Assembly: GCF_016735595.1 (NCBI RefSeq)
Contig: NZ_JAERRB010000008.1
Span: forward strand, 62,001 to 126,000
Direction: 5' to 3'
Length of the DNA stretch: 64,000 bases
Source: Chryseolinea lacunae
GTDB lineage: Bacteria > Bacteroidota > Bacteroidia > Cytophagales > Cyclobacteriaceae
Below, piece after piece: positions 7,729 through 16,496 of the stretch; position 1 is the stretch's first letter, and every line of letters begins with the position of its first letter. Under the pieces are notes generated by a model that had not been told where the DNA came from, did no database searches, and saw nothing but the letters and a program-made list of their open reading frames with translations. A program made the translations under genes and the position numbers.

Positions 7729-8511
7729 ATGGAAACTACGCTTCACGAGAAACGCAACCGCCTCTTTCTGATCCTCGCCGGCATCTTCATCACCAACACC
7801 ATGCTGGCGGAAATGATCGGGGTGAAAATATTTTCGGCCGAAGCCACCCTGGGTCTCAACCCCGTCAACCTCAACATCCTGGGCTTCACCATGGACTTCA
7901 ATCTCACGGCCGGCGTGGTGATCTGGCCAGTGGTGTTCATCACCACCGACCTCATCAACGAATATTTTGGCAAACCCGGTGTGAAACGGATCAGCTACCT
8001 GACCGCAGCACTGGTGGCCTATGCGTTTGTGGTGATCTTCATCAGCATACGGCTGGCCCCTGCCGATTTCTGGATCGACGGAAAAGACAACGATGGCAAC
8101 GTGATCGTGAACATGAACATCGCCTTCAACAAAATCTTCGGCCAGGGCCAGCGCATCATCATCGGCTCGCTCACGGCCTTTTTGCTGGGGCAGTTGGTGG
8201 ATGTGTATGTCTTTCAAAAACTCCGCGTCGTGACGGGAAGCAAATGGTTATGGCTACGGGCCACCGGTTCCACACTGGTGTCGCAGTTTGTAGACAGCTT
8301 TGTGGTGTTATACATCGCGTTTGCAGGCACGTTCACAAACAAACAGATCATCGCCATCGGCATAACCAACTACATCTATAAGTTTACCGTGGCCATCGTG
8401 CTGACGCCCCTCATTTACATCGGTCACGGTTTTATTGACCGCTATCTTGGAAAAGACAATGCCGACAAGATCTCGGAAGAAGCAGCCCACGGAAGCCGTG
8501 GATTTTTTTAA
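7729..8511 (+). CDS. Queuosine-precursor transporter (YhhQ/DUF165 family)
   Basis: 260 residues with six or so hydrophobic segments. The conserved region LTAGVVIWPVVFITTDLINE (about 61-80), followed by YFGKPGVKR, is the family signature. Relatives import preQ0/preQ1 or queuine across the inner membrane for tRNA queuosine synthesis. A charged insert near residues 108-125 (DFWIDGKDNDGN) faces one side of the membrane. No preQ1 riboswitch fits in the 17-nt gap upstream. The link to RNase Z may simply reflect shared tRNA maturation. Confidence 0.88.
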   Translation: METTLHEKRNRLFLILAGIFITNTMLAEMIGVKIFSAEATLGLNPVNLNILGFTMDFNLTAGVVIWPVVFITTDLINEYFGKPGVKRISYLTAALVAYAFVVIFISIRLAPADFWIDGKDNDGNVIVNMNIAFNKIFGQGQRIIIGSLTAFLLGQLVDVYVFQKLRVVTGSKWLWLRATGSTLVSQFVDSFVVLYIAFAGTFTNKQIIAIGITNYIYKFTVAIVLTPLIYIGHGFIDRYLGKDNADKISEEAAHGSRGFF

Positions 8512-8577
8512 GAACCATTGGTATCTATGGCCCTGTTACAAAAACAAAACACAGCGCTTTAGAATTTTTGTTTGCCT

Positions 8578-8585
8578 TACCTTTG
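8578..8585 (+). promoter_or_regulatory. -7 element of the priA promoter
   Basis: TACCTTTG is an exact TAnnTTTG match, 35 nt before the GTG start of priA. TTTA at 8558-8561 lies 16 nt upstream and is a possible weak -33. Confidence 0.55.
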
Positions 8586-8619
8586 CATCACCAACACACT
8601 GTTAATCCTTTAGCACATC

Positions 8620-11127
8620 GTGGAAATTTTTGATCAGCTCGACACGGAAACAAACAGCACCCTCTTCGCGGAGTTGCTGTTGCCTGTGCCCATACCCAAG
8701 CTGTTCACCTACCGTGTGCCCCAGTCGTTGAATGAAAAGATCATGGTGGGACAGCGTGCCATTGTGCCCTTCGGCGACCGCAAGATTCTGACCGGTGTGG
8801 TGGTGTCAACCCACAGCAATCCGCCAAAAGACTACGAAGCCAAATACATTTTCGAACTGCTCGATGATTTTCCGTCGGTTAGTGAAATACAATTCAAGCT
8901 TTTTCAATGGATCGCCGACTATTATCTCTGCACCATTGGCGAAGTGATGAACGCAGCACTGCCCAGCGGGCTGAAGCTGTCGAGCGAGTCGATGGTGCAG
9001 CTGAATCCTGCTTTCAACCTTGAGGAAACGGACTACGATTTTTCGGAAAAGGAAAGAATGCTCCTGAAACGTCTTGAAGGCGAGTCGCTGGAGTATTCGG
9101 CCATCAGCAAACTGCTGGGTGTGAAGCAAGTCTACAGCCTGCTGAAATCGCTGGTGCGCAAGGAAGCCATCATTCTCTATGAAGAAGTAAAAGAAAAATA
9201 CAAACCCCGCACCGAACGACGCATACGCCTCACCGAAGCCTACCTCGCTGCGCCAACATTGGAAACGTTGTTCGAAACGCTGGCAGCAAAACCAAAGCAG
9301 GAAAGCATCGTGCTGAAATATTTGCAGGACGTGCCCGTGCTGAGTCATGCCGAACAAAACAAACACGGCATCGCCCGCAAGCAACTGATGGACGACACCC
9401 TTTCGGAGTCGTCGCTGAACACGTTGATCAAAAACGGCGTGCTGGAAGAGTTCGATGTGATTGTGTCGCGGTTTGAAGAAGAAACCCTCCCCGACTACCA
9501 CATCATTCAGCTGAGCGAAGAGCAACACCGGGCGCAGGTGGAAATTCTGGCCAGCTTCAAAGATCACAACACCACCCTGCTGCAAGGCGTGACGGGCAGC
9601 GGCAAAACAGAACTCTACATCAACATGATCCGGCAGGCGCTGGAAGGCGGCTCGCAAGTGCTCTACCTGCTTCCTGAAATTGCGCTCACCACGCAGATAG
9701 TGCAGCGTCTCAAAAAGATTTTTGGTACATCCATGGGCGTGTATCACTCCAAATTTTCGGACAACGAACGCGTTGAAGTGTGGAACGGCATCCTCAACGG
9801 TCGTTTCAAATTTGTGGTGGGCGTGCGTTCGGCCATCTTCCTTCCCTTCGACAACCTCGGCCTCATCATCGTTGACGAAGAACACGATTCGTCCTACAAA
9901 CAACAGGAGCCCGCACCACGCTATCACGCCCGCGACGTGGCCATGGTGATGGCGCAACTGCACCACGCCAAAGTGCTGCTCGGTTCAGCAACTCCTGCCG
10001 TAGAAACATATTACCAGGCGCTCCAGGGAAAATACGGCTACGTGAAGCTCGACAAACGTTTTGGCGAAGCCCAACTCCCCACACTCGTGCTGGCCGACAT
10101 GGGTCGCGAGCGCAAACAAAAGACCATCAAGGGAGAATTCTCCGGGCTACTTCTTAAAAACATCGACGAAGCCCTCGCTAAAAAAGAACAGGTCATCATC
10201 TTCCAAAACCGCCGTGGCTACTCGCCCATGGTGAACTGCGAAGACTGCGGCTGGGTGCCCAAGTGTGTGAACTGCGCCGTGAGCCTCACCTATCACCAAT
10301 ACCGCCACGCGCTGGTGTGTCACTACTGTGGCTATCGCGAAGCCTTGCCACAGCATTGCCCCACGTGTTCCTCCACGCGCATAAAAACCGTGGGCTATGG
10401 TACCGAGAAGCTTGAAGAAGAACTGAAATTCCATTTCCCCGAAGCCCACGTGCAACGCATGGACCTCGACACCACCCGCTCAAAAACGGGCTACGAAACC
10501 ATCATCGATCAATTCGAAAGAGGCGAAACAAATATTCTGGTAGGCACCCAAATGGTGACCAAAGGCCTCGACTTCGATCACGTGAGCCTCGTCGGCATTT
10601 TCAACGCCGACCGCATGATTCACTTCCCCGACTTCCGCTCCTACGAACGCGCCTTCCAACTCATCACACAAGTGAGCGGCCGCGCAGGCCGAAGAGCGGT
10701 GGCAGGCAAAGTGGTGATTCAGACTTCGAGTCCCGATCACCCGTTGCTCGAAACCATCCTGAAACACAGCTTCGAAAAATTCTACAACGACCAGTTGGCC
10801 GACCGGCGCATGCATAGTTACCCGCCGTTCAGCCGCCTCATTGACGTGACGCTGAAACATTCCGATAAAAAAATCTGTCAAGCCAGCGCCACCGCACTGT
10901 TTGAATTGCTGCGCACCGCCTTGCCCGGAACAAAAATCCTTGGCCCCGGCGAGCCGATGATTTCCAAAATCAGAAATCAGTTTTTGATGAGCTTGTTGAT
11001 AAAGATCCCGCGTGGAAGCAGCGAGCTCGCTGTTTTGAAACAGGCGTTGGTGAAATGTATTTATCAGTTATTGAAAGAAAAGGAACATCGGAACACGCGG
11101 GTGGTGATGGATGTTGATCCTGTATAG
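8620..11127 (+). CDS. priA: Primosomal protein N' (PriA helicase)
   Basis: 835 residues, starting with GTG at 8620. PriA reloads the replicative helicase at stalled forks. The N-terminal DNA-binding domain starts PVPIPKLFTYRVP. Walker A is GVTGSGKTELY (from Gly323), Walker B is DEEHDSSYKQ, and a further helicase motif is GSATPAVETY. All eight zinc-binding cysteines are present between about residues 541 and 590 (CEDC, CVNC, CHYC, CPTC). The C-terminal helicase motifs include VSGRAGR. It is slightly longer than E. coli PriA (732), mainly in the region between the DNA-binding and helicase domains. It is a single-gene transcription unit with a -7 element just upstream. Confidence 0.96.
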   Translation: MEIFDQLDTETNSTLFAELLLPVPIPKLFTYRVPQSLNEKIMVGQRAIVPFGDRKILTGVVVSTHSNPPKDYEAKYIFELLDDFPSVSEIQFKLFQWIADYYLCTIGEVMNAALPSGLKLSSESMVQLNPAFNLEETDYDFSEKERMLLKRLEGESLEYSAISKLLGVKQVYSLLKSLVRKEAIILYEEVKEKYKPRTERRIRLTEAYLAAPTLETLFETLAAKPKQESIVLKYLQDVPVLSHAEQNKHGIARKQLMDDTLSESSLNTLIKNGVLEEFDVIVSRFEEETLPDYHIIQLSEEQHRAQVEILASFKDHNTTLLQGVTGSGKTELYINMIRQALEGGSQVLYLLPEIALTTQIVQRLKKIFGTSMGVYHSKFSDNERVEVWNGILNGRFKFVVGVRSAIFLPFDNLGLIIVDEEHDSSYKQQEPAPRYHARDVAMVMAQLHHAKVLLGSATPAVETYYQALQGKYGYVKLDKRFGEAQLPTLVLADMGRERKQKTIKGEFSGLLLKNIDEALAKKEQVIIFQNRRGYSPMVNCEDCGWVPKCVNCAVSLTYHQYRHALVCHYCGYREALPQHCPTCSSTRIKTVGYGTEKLEEELKFHFPEAHVQRMDLDTTRSKTGYETIIDQFERGETNILVGTQMVTKGLDFDHVSLVGIFNADRMIHFPDFRSYERAFQLITQVSGRAGRRAVAGKVVIQTSSPDHPLLETILKHSFEKFYNDQLADRRMHSYPPFSRLIDVTLKHSDKKICQASATALFELLRTALPGTKILGPGEPMISKIRNQFLMSLLIKIPRGSSELAVLKQALVKCIYQLLKEKEHRNTRVVMDVDPV

Positions 11128-11136
11128 AACTTCCCT

Positions 11137-11325
11137 TTAGATATTTTCGGGTTTAACACGTCCGACCTTACTGGCCGACCTGGCTTTTTGATGCTTGCGA
11201 TTTAGCAAACGGCTTTCAGTTTTATCAACTGCTTTTGTTTCTTTATTGAATCCAATCTTGATTATGAGAAATACATATAAGCAGAAGATTGAACCGAAGG
11301 CGATATAAACTGGAATGGCACTCAT
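11137..11325 (-). CDS. Small membrane protein, one helix, basic tail
   Basis: 62 residues. One transmembrane helix near the N-terminus (IPVYIAFGSIFCLYVFLII, about 4-22) is followed by a strongly basic soluble tail (NRKHQKARSASKVGR). Its ATG overlaps the stop of the upstream 71-residue gene by 4 nt, which argues that both are real and coupled. I do not recognise the family. It ends 9 nt from the end of the convergent priA. Confidence 0.5.
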   Translation of the reverse strand: MSAIPVYIAFGSIFCLYVFLIIKIGFNKETKAVDKTESRLLNRKHQKARSASKVGRVKPENI

Positions 11326-11537
11326 TTCTTGTTTACCAGGTTATTAACTTTAAAAAAGAAAAATGCAACAGCGCCAGCCATAAAAACCGAAAGAAATATA
11401 AGAAGAGACCATAAGCCCAGTCCCATCGAATTATCTTTCGCACGGTATTCGACATAAATCGTTGCGGTTAACCCAAATGCCGCTACGATACACGTATTAG
11501 CAATCGCTAATAGCAAATCAACTTTTTTCTCGTCCAT
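11322..11537 (-). CDS. Small membrane protein, two helices
   Basis: 71 residues with two predicted transmembrane helices (about 8-28 and 41-62) joined by a charged loop (VEYRAKDNSMG). The end is NNLVNKK. It is coupled by a 4-nt overlap to the 62-residue gene downstream. The pair lies between surE and priA, in DNA somewhat richer in AT than either neighbour. No function can be assigned. Confidence 0.5.
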   Translation of the reverse strand: MDEKKVDLLLAIANTCIVAAFGLTATIYVEYRAKDNSMGLGLWSLLIFLSVFMAGAVAFFFFKVNNLVNKK

Positions 11538-11624
11538 ATCAAATTCATTCTGAATAACGGGGTCGATGTGAATTTAATACTTTTCGAATTTCCGAGAATC
11601 AAGAAACTGAAAATAATTTTCTCT

Positions 11625-12398
11625 CTAAAGAATATCCCACAATTCATTCAACACCGGCAACGCCTGATGCGCGGTGAGATCGAATTGGCAAGGCACTATG
11701 GAAACATAGTTGTTTGCAATTGCCCACTCGTCGTTGTCTTCGCCTTTGTCGAAGTTCACGAAGTTTCCGGCCATCCAGAAATAGCGGCGGCCGTTGGGGT
11801 CGAAGCGTTGGTCGAATTCTTCGATCCATTTGGCGTTTGCCTGGCGGCAGAGACGGATGCCTTTGATGGCTTCGTTGCGCTTGGGTGGGAAGTTTACGTT
11901 GAGGGCTATGCCTTTGGGAAGGCCTTTGTCCAACACCTGCAGGGTTATTTTGCGGATGTATTCTTCGGTGTGCGAGAAGTCTGCATCGTGCGAAAAGTCG
12001 CAGAGCGAAAAGCCGATGGCGGGTGTGCCTTCGATGGCGCCTTCGATGGCGGCCGACATCGTTCCGGAATAGAGCACGCTGATGGACGTGTTGCTGCCGT
12101 GGTTCACACCGCTCACCACAACATCGGGTTGGCGGCCGTCTTTCAACACAAAGTGACGGGCCATCTTCACACAGTCGGCCGGTGTGCCCGAACATTCGTA
12201 GGCCTTTACATCTTCGAAGATGAAGTTTTCTTCGAGGCGCAACGTGTCGCCTACGGTGATGGCGTGGCCCATGCCCGATTGCGGGCCATCGGGTGCCACC
12301 ACAATCACATCGCCAATGCTTTTCATCACATTGATGAGCGTGCGTATGCCTTTCGAGGTGATACCATCGTCGTTCGAAACTAAGATCAGGGGCTTCAT
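11625..12398 (-). CDS. surE: 5'/3'-nucleotidase SurE
   Basis: 257 residues. SurE removes phosphate from 5' and 3' nucleotides and short polyphosphate. The metal site is the N-terminal LVSNDDGI (Asp9, Asp10 region), with VAPDGPQSGMGHAITV and SGVNHGSN forming the rest of the pocket. Length and order match the family. It follows ribBA and a secreted unknown gene on the same strand with short gaps, so it may belong to the same transcript. Confidence 0.95.
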   Translation of the reverse strand: MKPLILVSNDDGITSKGIRTLINVMKSIGDVIVVAPDGPQSGMGHAITVGDTLRLEENFIFEDVKAYECSGTPADCVKMARHFVLKDGRQPDVVVSGVNHGSNTSISVLYSGTMSAAIEGAIEGTPAIGFSLCDFSHDADFSHTEEYIRKITLQVLDKGLPKGIALNVNFPPKRNEAIKGIRLCRQANAKWIEEFDQRFDPNGRRYFWMAGNFVNFDKGEDNDEWAIANNYVSIVPCQFDLTAHQALPVLNELWDIL

Positions 12399-12450
12399 GG
12401 GGTGGGGCGTGGATTGAATTGAGGTTACCGTTGTGTCACAAAAGATTCGC

Positions 12451-13128
12451 TCACATCAGCGAATTGTAATAGGCCACAATTCTAACAAAATCATAGGGAT
12501 CGTCATACTTCAACCGGTTCTCTTTCATATATTTTTCGACCTCCTCCGATTTCTTTCCCATGCGTTGCAGCAGGTCGCTCTTGTTGCCGGTGAATTCCGA
12601 AATGTTTCCGTTCTCGTCGAGTAGGTAATATGTATGCACAAGCACCACGCGCGAGTAGCTGTTGTTGTAGTAGCCGCCGTAGTAGGGCGATGAATTATAC
12701 ATGCGTGTCTCCAGCGATTCGCGACACAGGAGGGTCATCTTTCCTTCGGTGAGCAATTCAAAAAATATAGGGGCTTTATAGTCGGCGCCGGTGCCCATGC
12801 CCATGTAGGGCAGTGCAAAAAACTGGCGGTAGCGGCGCACCGAGGTATCGTATATTTCAAAAAACAAAACCTTGCGCGCGCTAAAGGCTTCGGTGCGATT
12901 GTCGCGGGCAGTGTATTGCACGAGGTTTTGTGGAAGGTCATACTTCACCAGGCCTTTCAACGTGTCGCCTTCCACCAACACAATTTTGCCTTCATGCCAC
13001 AGCTCAGACGGAAACTGCGCAAACGCCTGCGTGAGGCAGCCCATCATCAACAACATCACCATCGCTCCGGATATGCCAAAGCGTTTTCCGTTTCTCCCCC
13101 TCATGTCTGTCGGTTGATGCAATCTCAT
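12451..13128 (-). CDS. Secreted protein of unknown function
   Basis: 225 residues. The ATG at 13128 overlaps the ribBA stop by 4 nt; a second ATG (13104, MRGRNGKR) would shorten the leader and is also possible. A hydrophobic signal (about residues 19-38, [16 protein letters not shown]) precedes the mature part. The mature protein starts with short strands ([19 protein letters not shown]), a pattern common in Bacteroidota exported proteins that carry one beta-rich domain. The tyrosine-rich segment [15 protein letters not shown] (about 148-162) is notable. The C-terminus is helical and charged. I do not recognise a characterised family. Confidence 0.65.
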   Translation of the reverse strand: MRLHQPTDMRGRNGKRFGISGAMVMLLMMGCLTQAFAQFPSELWHEGKIVLVEGDTLKGLVKYDLPQNLVQYTARDNRTEAFSARKVLFFEIYDTSVRRYRQFFALPYMGMGTGADYKAPIFFELLTEGKMTLLCRESLETRMYNSSPYYGGYYNNSYSRVVLVHTYYLLDENGNISEFTGNKSDLLQRMGKKSEEVEKYMKENRLKYDDPYDFVRIVAYYNSLM

Positions 13129-14342
13129 TTTTTCTTTAATATGTTATGCCCCAGCTTGTCGCGCTTGGTCATCAGATACTTTTCGTTGTGTGGGTTGGGC
13201 ACCACTTCAATGCCTACGTTTTCAACAATCTCCAGTCCGTAGCCCATGAGCCCTACCCGTTTCTTCGGGTTATTCGTAATCAGGCGTATTTTGGTTATAC
13301 CTAAGTTACGAATTATTTGTGCACCCACGCCATAGTCACGCTCGTCCATGTCGAAGCCCAATTGCAGGTTGGCTTCCACAGTGTCGAGGCCTTGCTCCTG
13401 CAGCTTGTAGGCCCGCAACTTGTTGAGCAGGCCAATGCCCCTGCCCTCCTGTTTCATATAAAGCACCACGCCTTTGCCTTCCTGGCTCACCATCTCCATG
13501 GCCTTGTGCAATTGCGGCCCGCAGTCGCACCGGCACGAGCCAAAAATGTCGCCTGTCACGCACGACGAGTGCACGCGCACCAGCACCGGCTCATCCTTTT
13601 CCCACGTTCCTTTCACTAACGCCAGATGCACCTCGTTGGTATTCACCTGGTCGAAAGCAATGAGGTTGAAATGTCCGTGTTCCGTGGGCATATCCACTTC
13701 TATTTCGCGCTTGATCAGCGTTTCCTTCTCTATTCTGTATTCGATAAGATCCTTAATAGAAACCAGCTTGAGGTTGAATCGTTCCGCCACTTTCACCAGG
13801 TCGGGCAGGCGCGCCATAGAACCGTCTTCGTTCATGATTTCCACCAGCACACCGGCCGGTTTAAATCCCGCCAGACGGGCAAAGTCGATGGCGGCTTCGG
13901 TGTGACCCGAACGACGCAGCACACCACCACGTTTTGCTTTCAGGGGAAAGATGTGGCCGGGGCGCCCGAGTTCTTCTGGTTTTGTTTCCGGATCAACAAG
14001 GGCGCGAATGGTTTTGGCGCGGTCGTGTGCCGAGATGCCGGTAGTGCAGCCGTGGCCAATGAGATCGACCGACACGGTGAAGGCCGTTTCGAACACGGCG
14101 GTGTTTTTGCCCACCATCATGTCGAGGCCCAGTTCGTCGCAGCGGTCTTCGATGAGCGGCGTGCAAATGAGGCCGCGGCCGTGGGTGGCCATAAAGTTCA
14201 CGATCTCGGGGGTGATGCATTCGGCGGCGCAGATAAAGTCGCCTTCGTTTTCCCGGTCTTCATCGTCCACAACAATAATCACTTTACCATTTTCAATGTC
14301 TTCGATGGCTTCGTCGATGGTATTCAGTTTAATGCTATTCAT
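13125..14342 (-). CDS. ribBA: Bifunctional DHBP synthase / GTP cyclohydrolase II
   Basis: 405 residues from the ATG at 14342 ([12 protein letters not shown]); the open frame extends 19 residues further but the family starts here. The N-terminal half makes 3,4-dihydroxy-2-butanone 4-phosphate (motifs [11 protein letters not shown] and [16 protein letters not shown]). The C-terminal half opens GTP for riboflavin synthesis: its zinc site is [15 protein letters not shown] and its arginine finger region is KQEGRGIGL. Both domains look complete. It provides both precursors of riboflavin. No FMN riboswitch structure is evident in the 84 nt between dnaG and this gene. Confidence 0.96.
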   Translation of the reverse strand: MNSIKLNTIDEAIEDIENGKVIIVVDDEDRENEGDFICAAECITPEIVNFMATHGRGLICTPLIEDRCDELGLDMMVGKNTAVFETAFTVSVDLIGHGCTTGISAHDRAKTIRALVDPETKPEELGRPGHIFPLKAKRGGVLRRSGHTEAAIDFARLAGFKPAGVLVEIMNEDGSMARLPDLVKVAERFNLKLVSIKDLIEYRIEKETLIKREIEVDMPTEHGHFNLIAFDQVNTNEVHLALVKGTWEKDEPVLVRVHSSCVTGDIFGSCRCDCGPQLHKAMEMVSQEGKGVVLYMKQEGRGIGLLNKLRAYKLQEQGLDTVEANLQLGFDMDERDYGVGAQIIRNLGITKIRLITNNPKKRVGLMGYGLEIVENVGIEVVPNPHNEKYLMTKRDKLGHNILKKK

Positions 14343-14426
14343 ACGTATCGTTATTCCTCCCCAATTTTTAGCCGCCTCACCGGTCAGCGTTAGTAACAAA
14401 TTTTATCTCGCGGATGTTCCTGAATG

Positions 14427-16346
14427 TTATTTTGGCACTACAATGCCGAGTAAGGTTGCCAGCTCTTTTTCGGCTTCCTTCAATTGCTCGTGTATGGTGA
14501 AATGTTTTTCAAACTCCTCCTCGTTCGCCGCATTTTTCAGCTGCAACAGGTTGTCTTCTGTCAGTTTTTGAATGAGTCTGAATTTGAGGCGCAACACGTT
14601 GGTGTAGGCCAGGTCGTGCAACACTTCTTTTTCGTCGGGAATATTGATATGGTATTTTTCCGACCAGTGTTTGCTGGCTTCATAACGCAACGTGGTGAGG
14701 TCGGCCACCAGTGATTTCACCGCCGCAGTGCCGTGCTCCATGAAATAGAGCGTGTCCACAATTTCACCCCGGTCGGCGCCGTCTTTAAAGCTCTGGTAAA
14801 TTTCTTTCAACACCGGGTTGGTGAACTCCACATCTTCCAGCTCGGCCAGCATGAAGTCTACGAGGCGTTGTTCGTCGTAGTGATTTTCGGCATAGTTCAA
14901 CAACAGGCGCATCGACTCGCGTTCCTGCAATTGCACCATGCCCGCAACGTCCAATTTGGTGGGCGCGGTCACTTCCACGTCCGGCTCGTCGGGGGGAATG
15001 TGGAGATCTTCGCGGGCGCGGTCCTGATCTTTTTTGCGCTTGTCGCCGATCACGATCTTGTTCATCTCCGTCAGCAGCACGTTTTCCGGCATGCGCAAAA
15101 GCTGGCTGGTCTCCTGTATGTAGACCGACCGTTTTATGGGATCGGGAATGAGCGAGATGCTGGTAACGATGTCGCGGATGGCTTCCGCTTTTTTGATGGG
15201 ATCGTGGCCTGCGTCTTTGGCGTGCAGGTCGATCTTGAACGATATAAAATCGGTGGTGTGATCTTTCAGGTATTGCTTGAAGGCCGTGCTTCCCATTTTG
15301 CGTGAGAAGCTGTCGGGATCGTCGCCATCGGGAAACAACAACACGCGCACGTTGAGGCCGCCCTTCAGCACCAGGTCGATGCCGCGCAAGGCTGCCTTGA
15401 TGCCGGCCGCGTCGCCGTCGAAAAGCACGGTCACATTTTCGGTGAACCGGCGGATGAGTTTGATCTGGTCTTCGGTGAGGGCCGTGCCCGACGAGGCCAC
15501 CACGTTGTCGACGTCGGCCAGGTGCATGGAGATCACGTCGGTGTAGCCTTCCACCAGATAACAATTGTCTTCGCGACGGATGGCGTTCTTGGCCTGGAAC
15601 ATACCGTAGAGCACCTGGCTCTTGTGGTAGATTTCCGTTTCCGGCGAATTGATGTATTTGGGCTGGTCCTTTTCCTTCGTGAGAATGCGGGCGCCAAAGG
15701 CGATTACTTTTCCCGCGAGGTTGTGCACGGGAAATATCACCCTTCCGCGAAAGCGGTCATAGAACCGGCCGTCGTCGCGTTTGATGATGAGGCCGGCCTT
15801 GTCGAGCATTTCCTCGCGATACCCTTCGCGCAGGGCCTTCTTGTTGAAATCGTCCCACGCGTTGATGCTGTAGCCGAGCTCGAATTTTTCTACGGTGCGG
15901 TCGTTAAATCCGCGTTCGCGGAAATAGCTGAGGCCGATGCTTGTACCCTCGTCGCTGTGGAGCAGTCGTTCCTTGTAATGCTCCTTGGCGTAGTTCATCA
16001 CAATGTAGAGGCTGTCGCGTTCGCTGGCCTGCAGGCTGTATTCCTGCGACTGGGCATCTTCACGAATTTCGACTGCGTATTTTTTGGCGAGGTAGCGGAT
16101 GGCTTCGGTATAGCTCATGCCCTCGTGCTCCATCACGAACGTGATGCCATCGCCGCCCTTGCCGCTGCTGAAATCCTTGAATATGCCCTTGGCAGGAACG
16201 ACGTAGAACGACGGCGTTTTTTCGTTGCTGAAGGGGCTGAGTGCCTTATAGTTCTGGCCCGACCGCTTCAGGGCCACAAAATCGCCGATCACGTCAACAA
16301 TGTCGACGCGGTTTTTTACTTCATCTATCGTTTCGCGGGAAATCAC
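14427..16346 (-). CDS. dnaG: DNA primase, without zinc-binding residues
   Basis: 639 residues. DnaG makes RNA primers for replication. The N-terminal domain has the family scaffold, but the four zinc ligands are replaced: Ser37 and Ser40 in LSPFSNEKTPSF (normally CPFH) and Asp58 and Ser61 in KDFSSGKGGD (normally CF-C). The catalytic TOPRIM core is intact, with VEGYTDVISMH and FDGDAAGIKAA, and the RNA-polymerase basic region lies before it (GRVIFPVHNLAGKVIAFGAR). The C-terminal part would bind the DnaB helicase. I believe loss of these ligands occurs in other Bacteroidota primases. It is divergent from mrp; the start is ATG at 16346. Confidence 0.95.
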   Translation of the reverse strand: MISRETIDEVKNRVDIVDVIGDFVALKRSGQNYKALSPFSNEKTPSFYVVPAKGIFKDFSSGKGGDGITFVMEHEGMSYTEAIRYLAKKYAVEIREDAQSQEYSLQASERDSLYIVMNYAKEHYKERLLHSDEGTSIGLSYFRERGFNDRTVEKFELGYSINAWDDFNKKALREGYREEMLDKAGLIIKRDDGRFYDRFRGRVIFPVHNLAGKVIAFGARILTKEKDQPKYINSPETEIYHKSQVLYGMFQAKNAIRREDNCYLVEGYTDVISMHLADVDNVVASSGTALTEDQIKLIRRFTENVTVLFDGDAAGIKAALRGIDLVLKGGLNVRVLLFPDGDDPDSFSRKMGSTAFKQYLKDHTTDFISFKIDLHAKDAGHDPIKKAEAIRDIVTSISLIPDPIKRSVYIQETSQLLRMPENVLLTEMNKIVIGDKRKKDQDRAREDLHIPPDEPDVEVTAPTKLDVAGMVQLQERESMRLLLNYAENHYDEQRLVDFMLAELEDVEFTNPVLKEIYQSFKDGADRGEIVDTLYFMEHGTAAVKSLVADLTTLRYEASKHWSEKYHINIPDEKEVLHDLAYTNVLRLKFRLIQKLTEDNLLQLKNAANEEEFEKHFTIHEQLKEAEKELATLLGIVVPK

Positions 16347-16404
16347 GTTCTGTCCGTTGGTTGCGACGAGAAAAAATATAAAGGCCCCGTCAAAAACTTT
16401 GCGT

Positions 16405-16412
16405 CAAAGATA
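16405..16412 (-). promoter_or_regulatory. -7 element of the dnaG promoter
   Basis: On the minus strand the sequence reads TATCTTTG, an exact TAnnTTTG match, about 58 nt before the dnaG ATG. No good -33 is visible at the expected distance. Confidence 0.5.
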
Positions 16413-16496
16413 CTGGTTCGCATAATACGTGAATAACTTTTACCCATTAACTGTTTTCCCCCTAAATTGCACCGCAAAAACTTACGAACGGAAGAG

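Noticed and set aside
8806-9966. A 386-codon minus-strand frame inside priA
   Set aside because: PriA motifs on the plus strand are complete; this frame is a codon-usage artefact.
14342-14426. Possible FMN riboswitch before ribBA
   Set aside because: The 84-nt gap is too short and lacks the conserved RFN-element helices.
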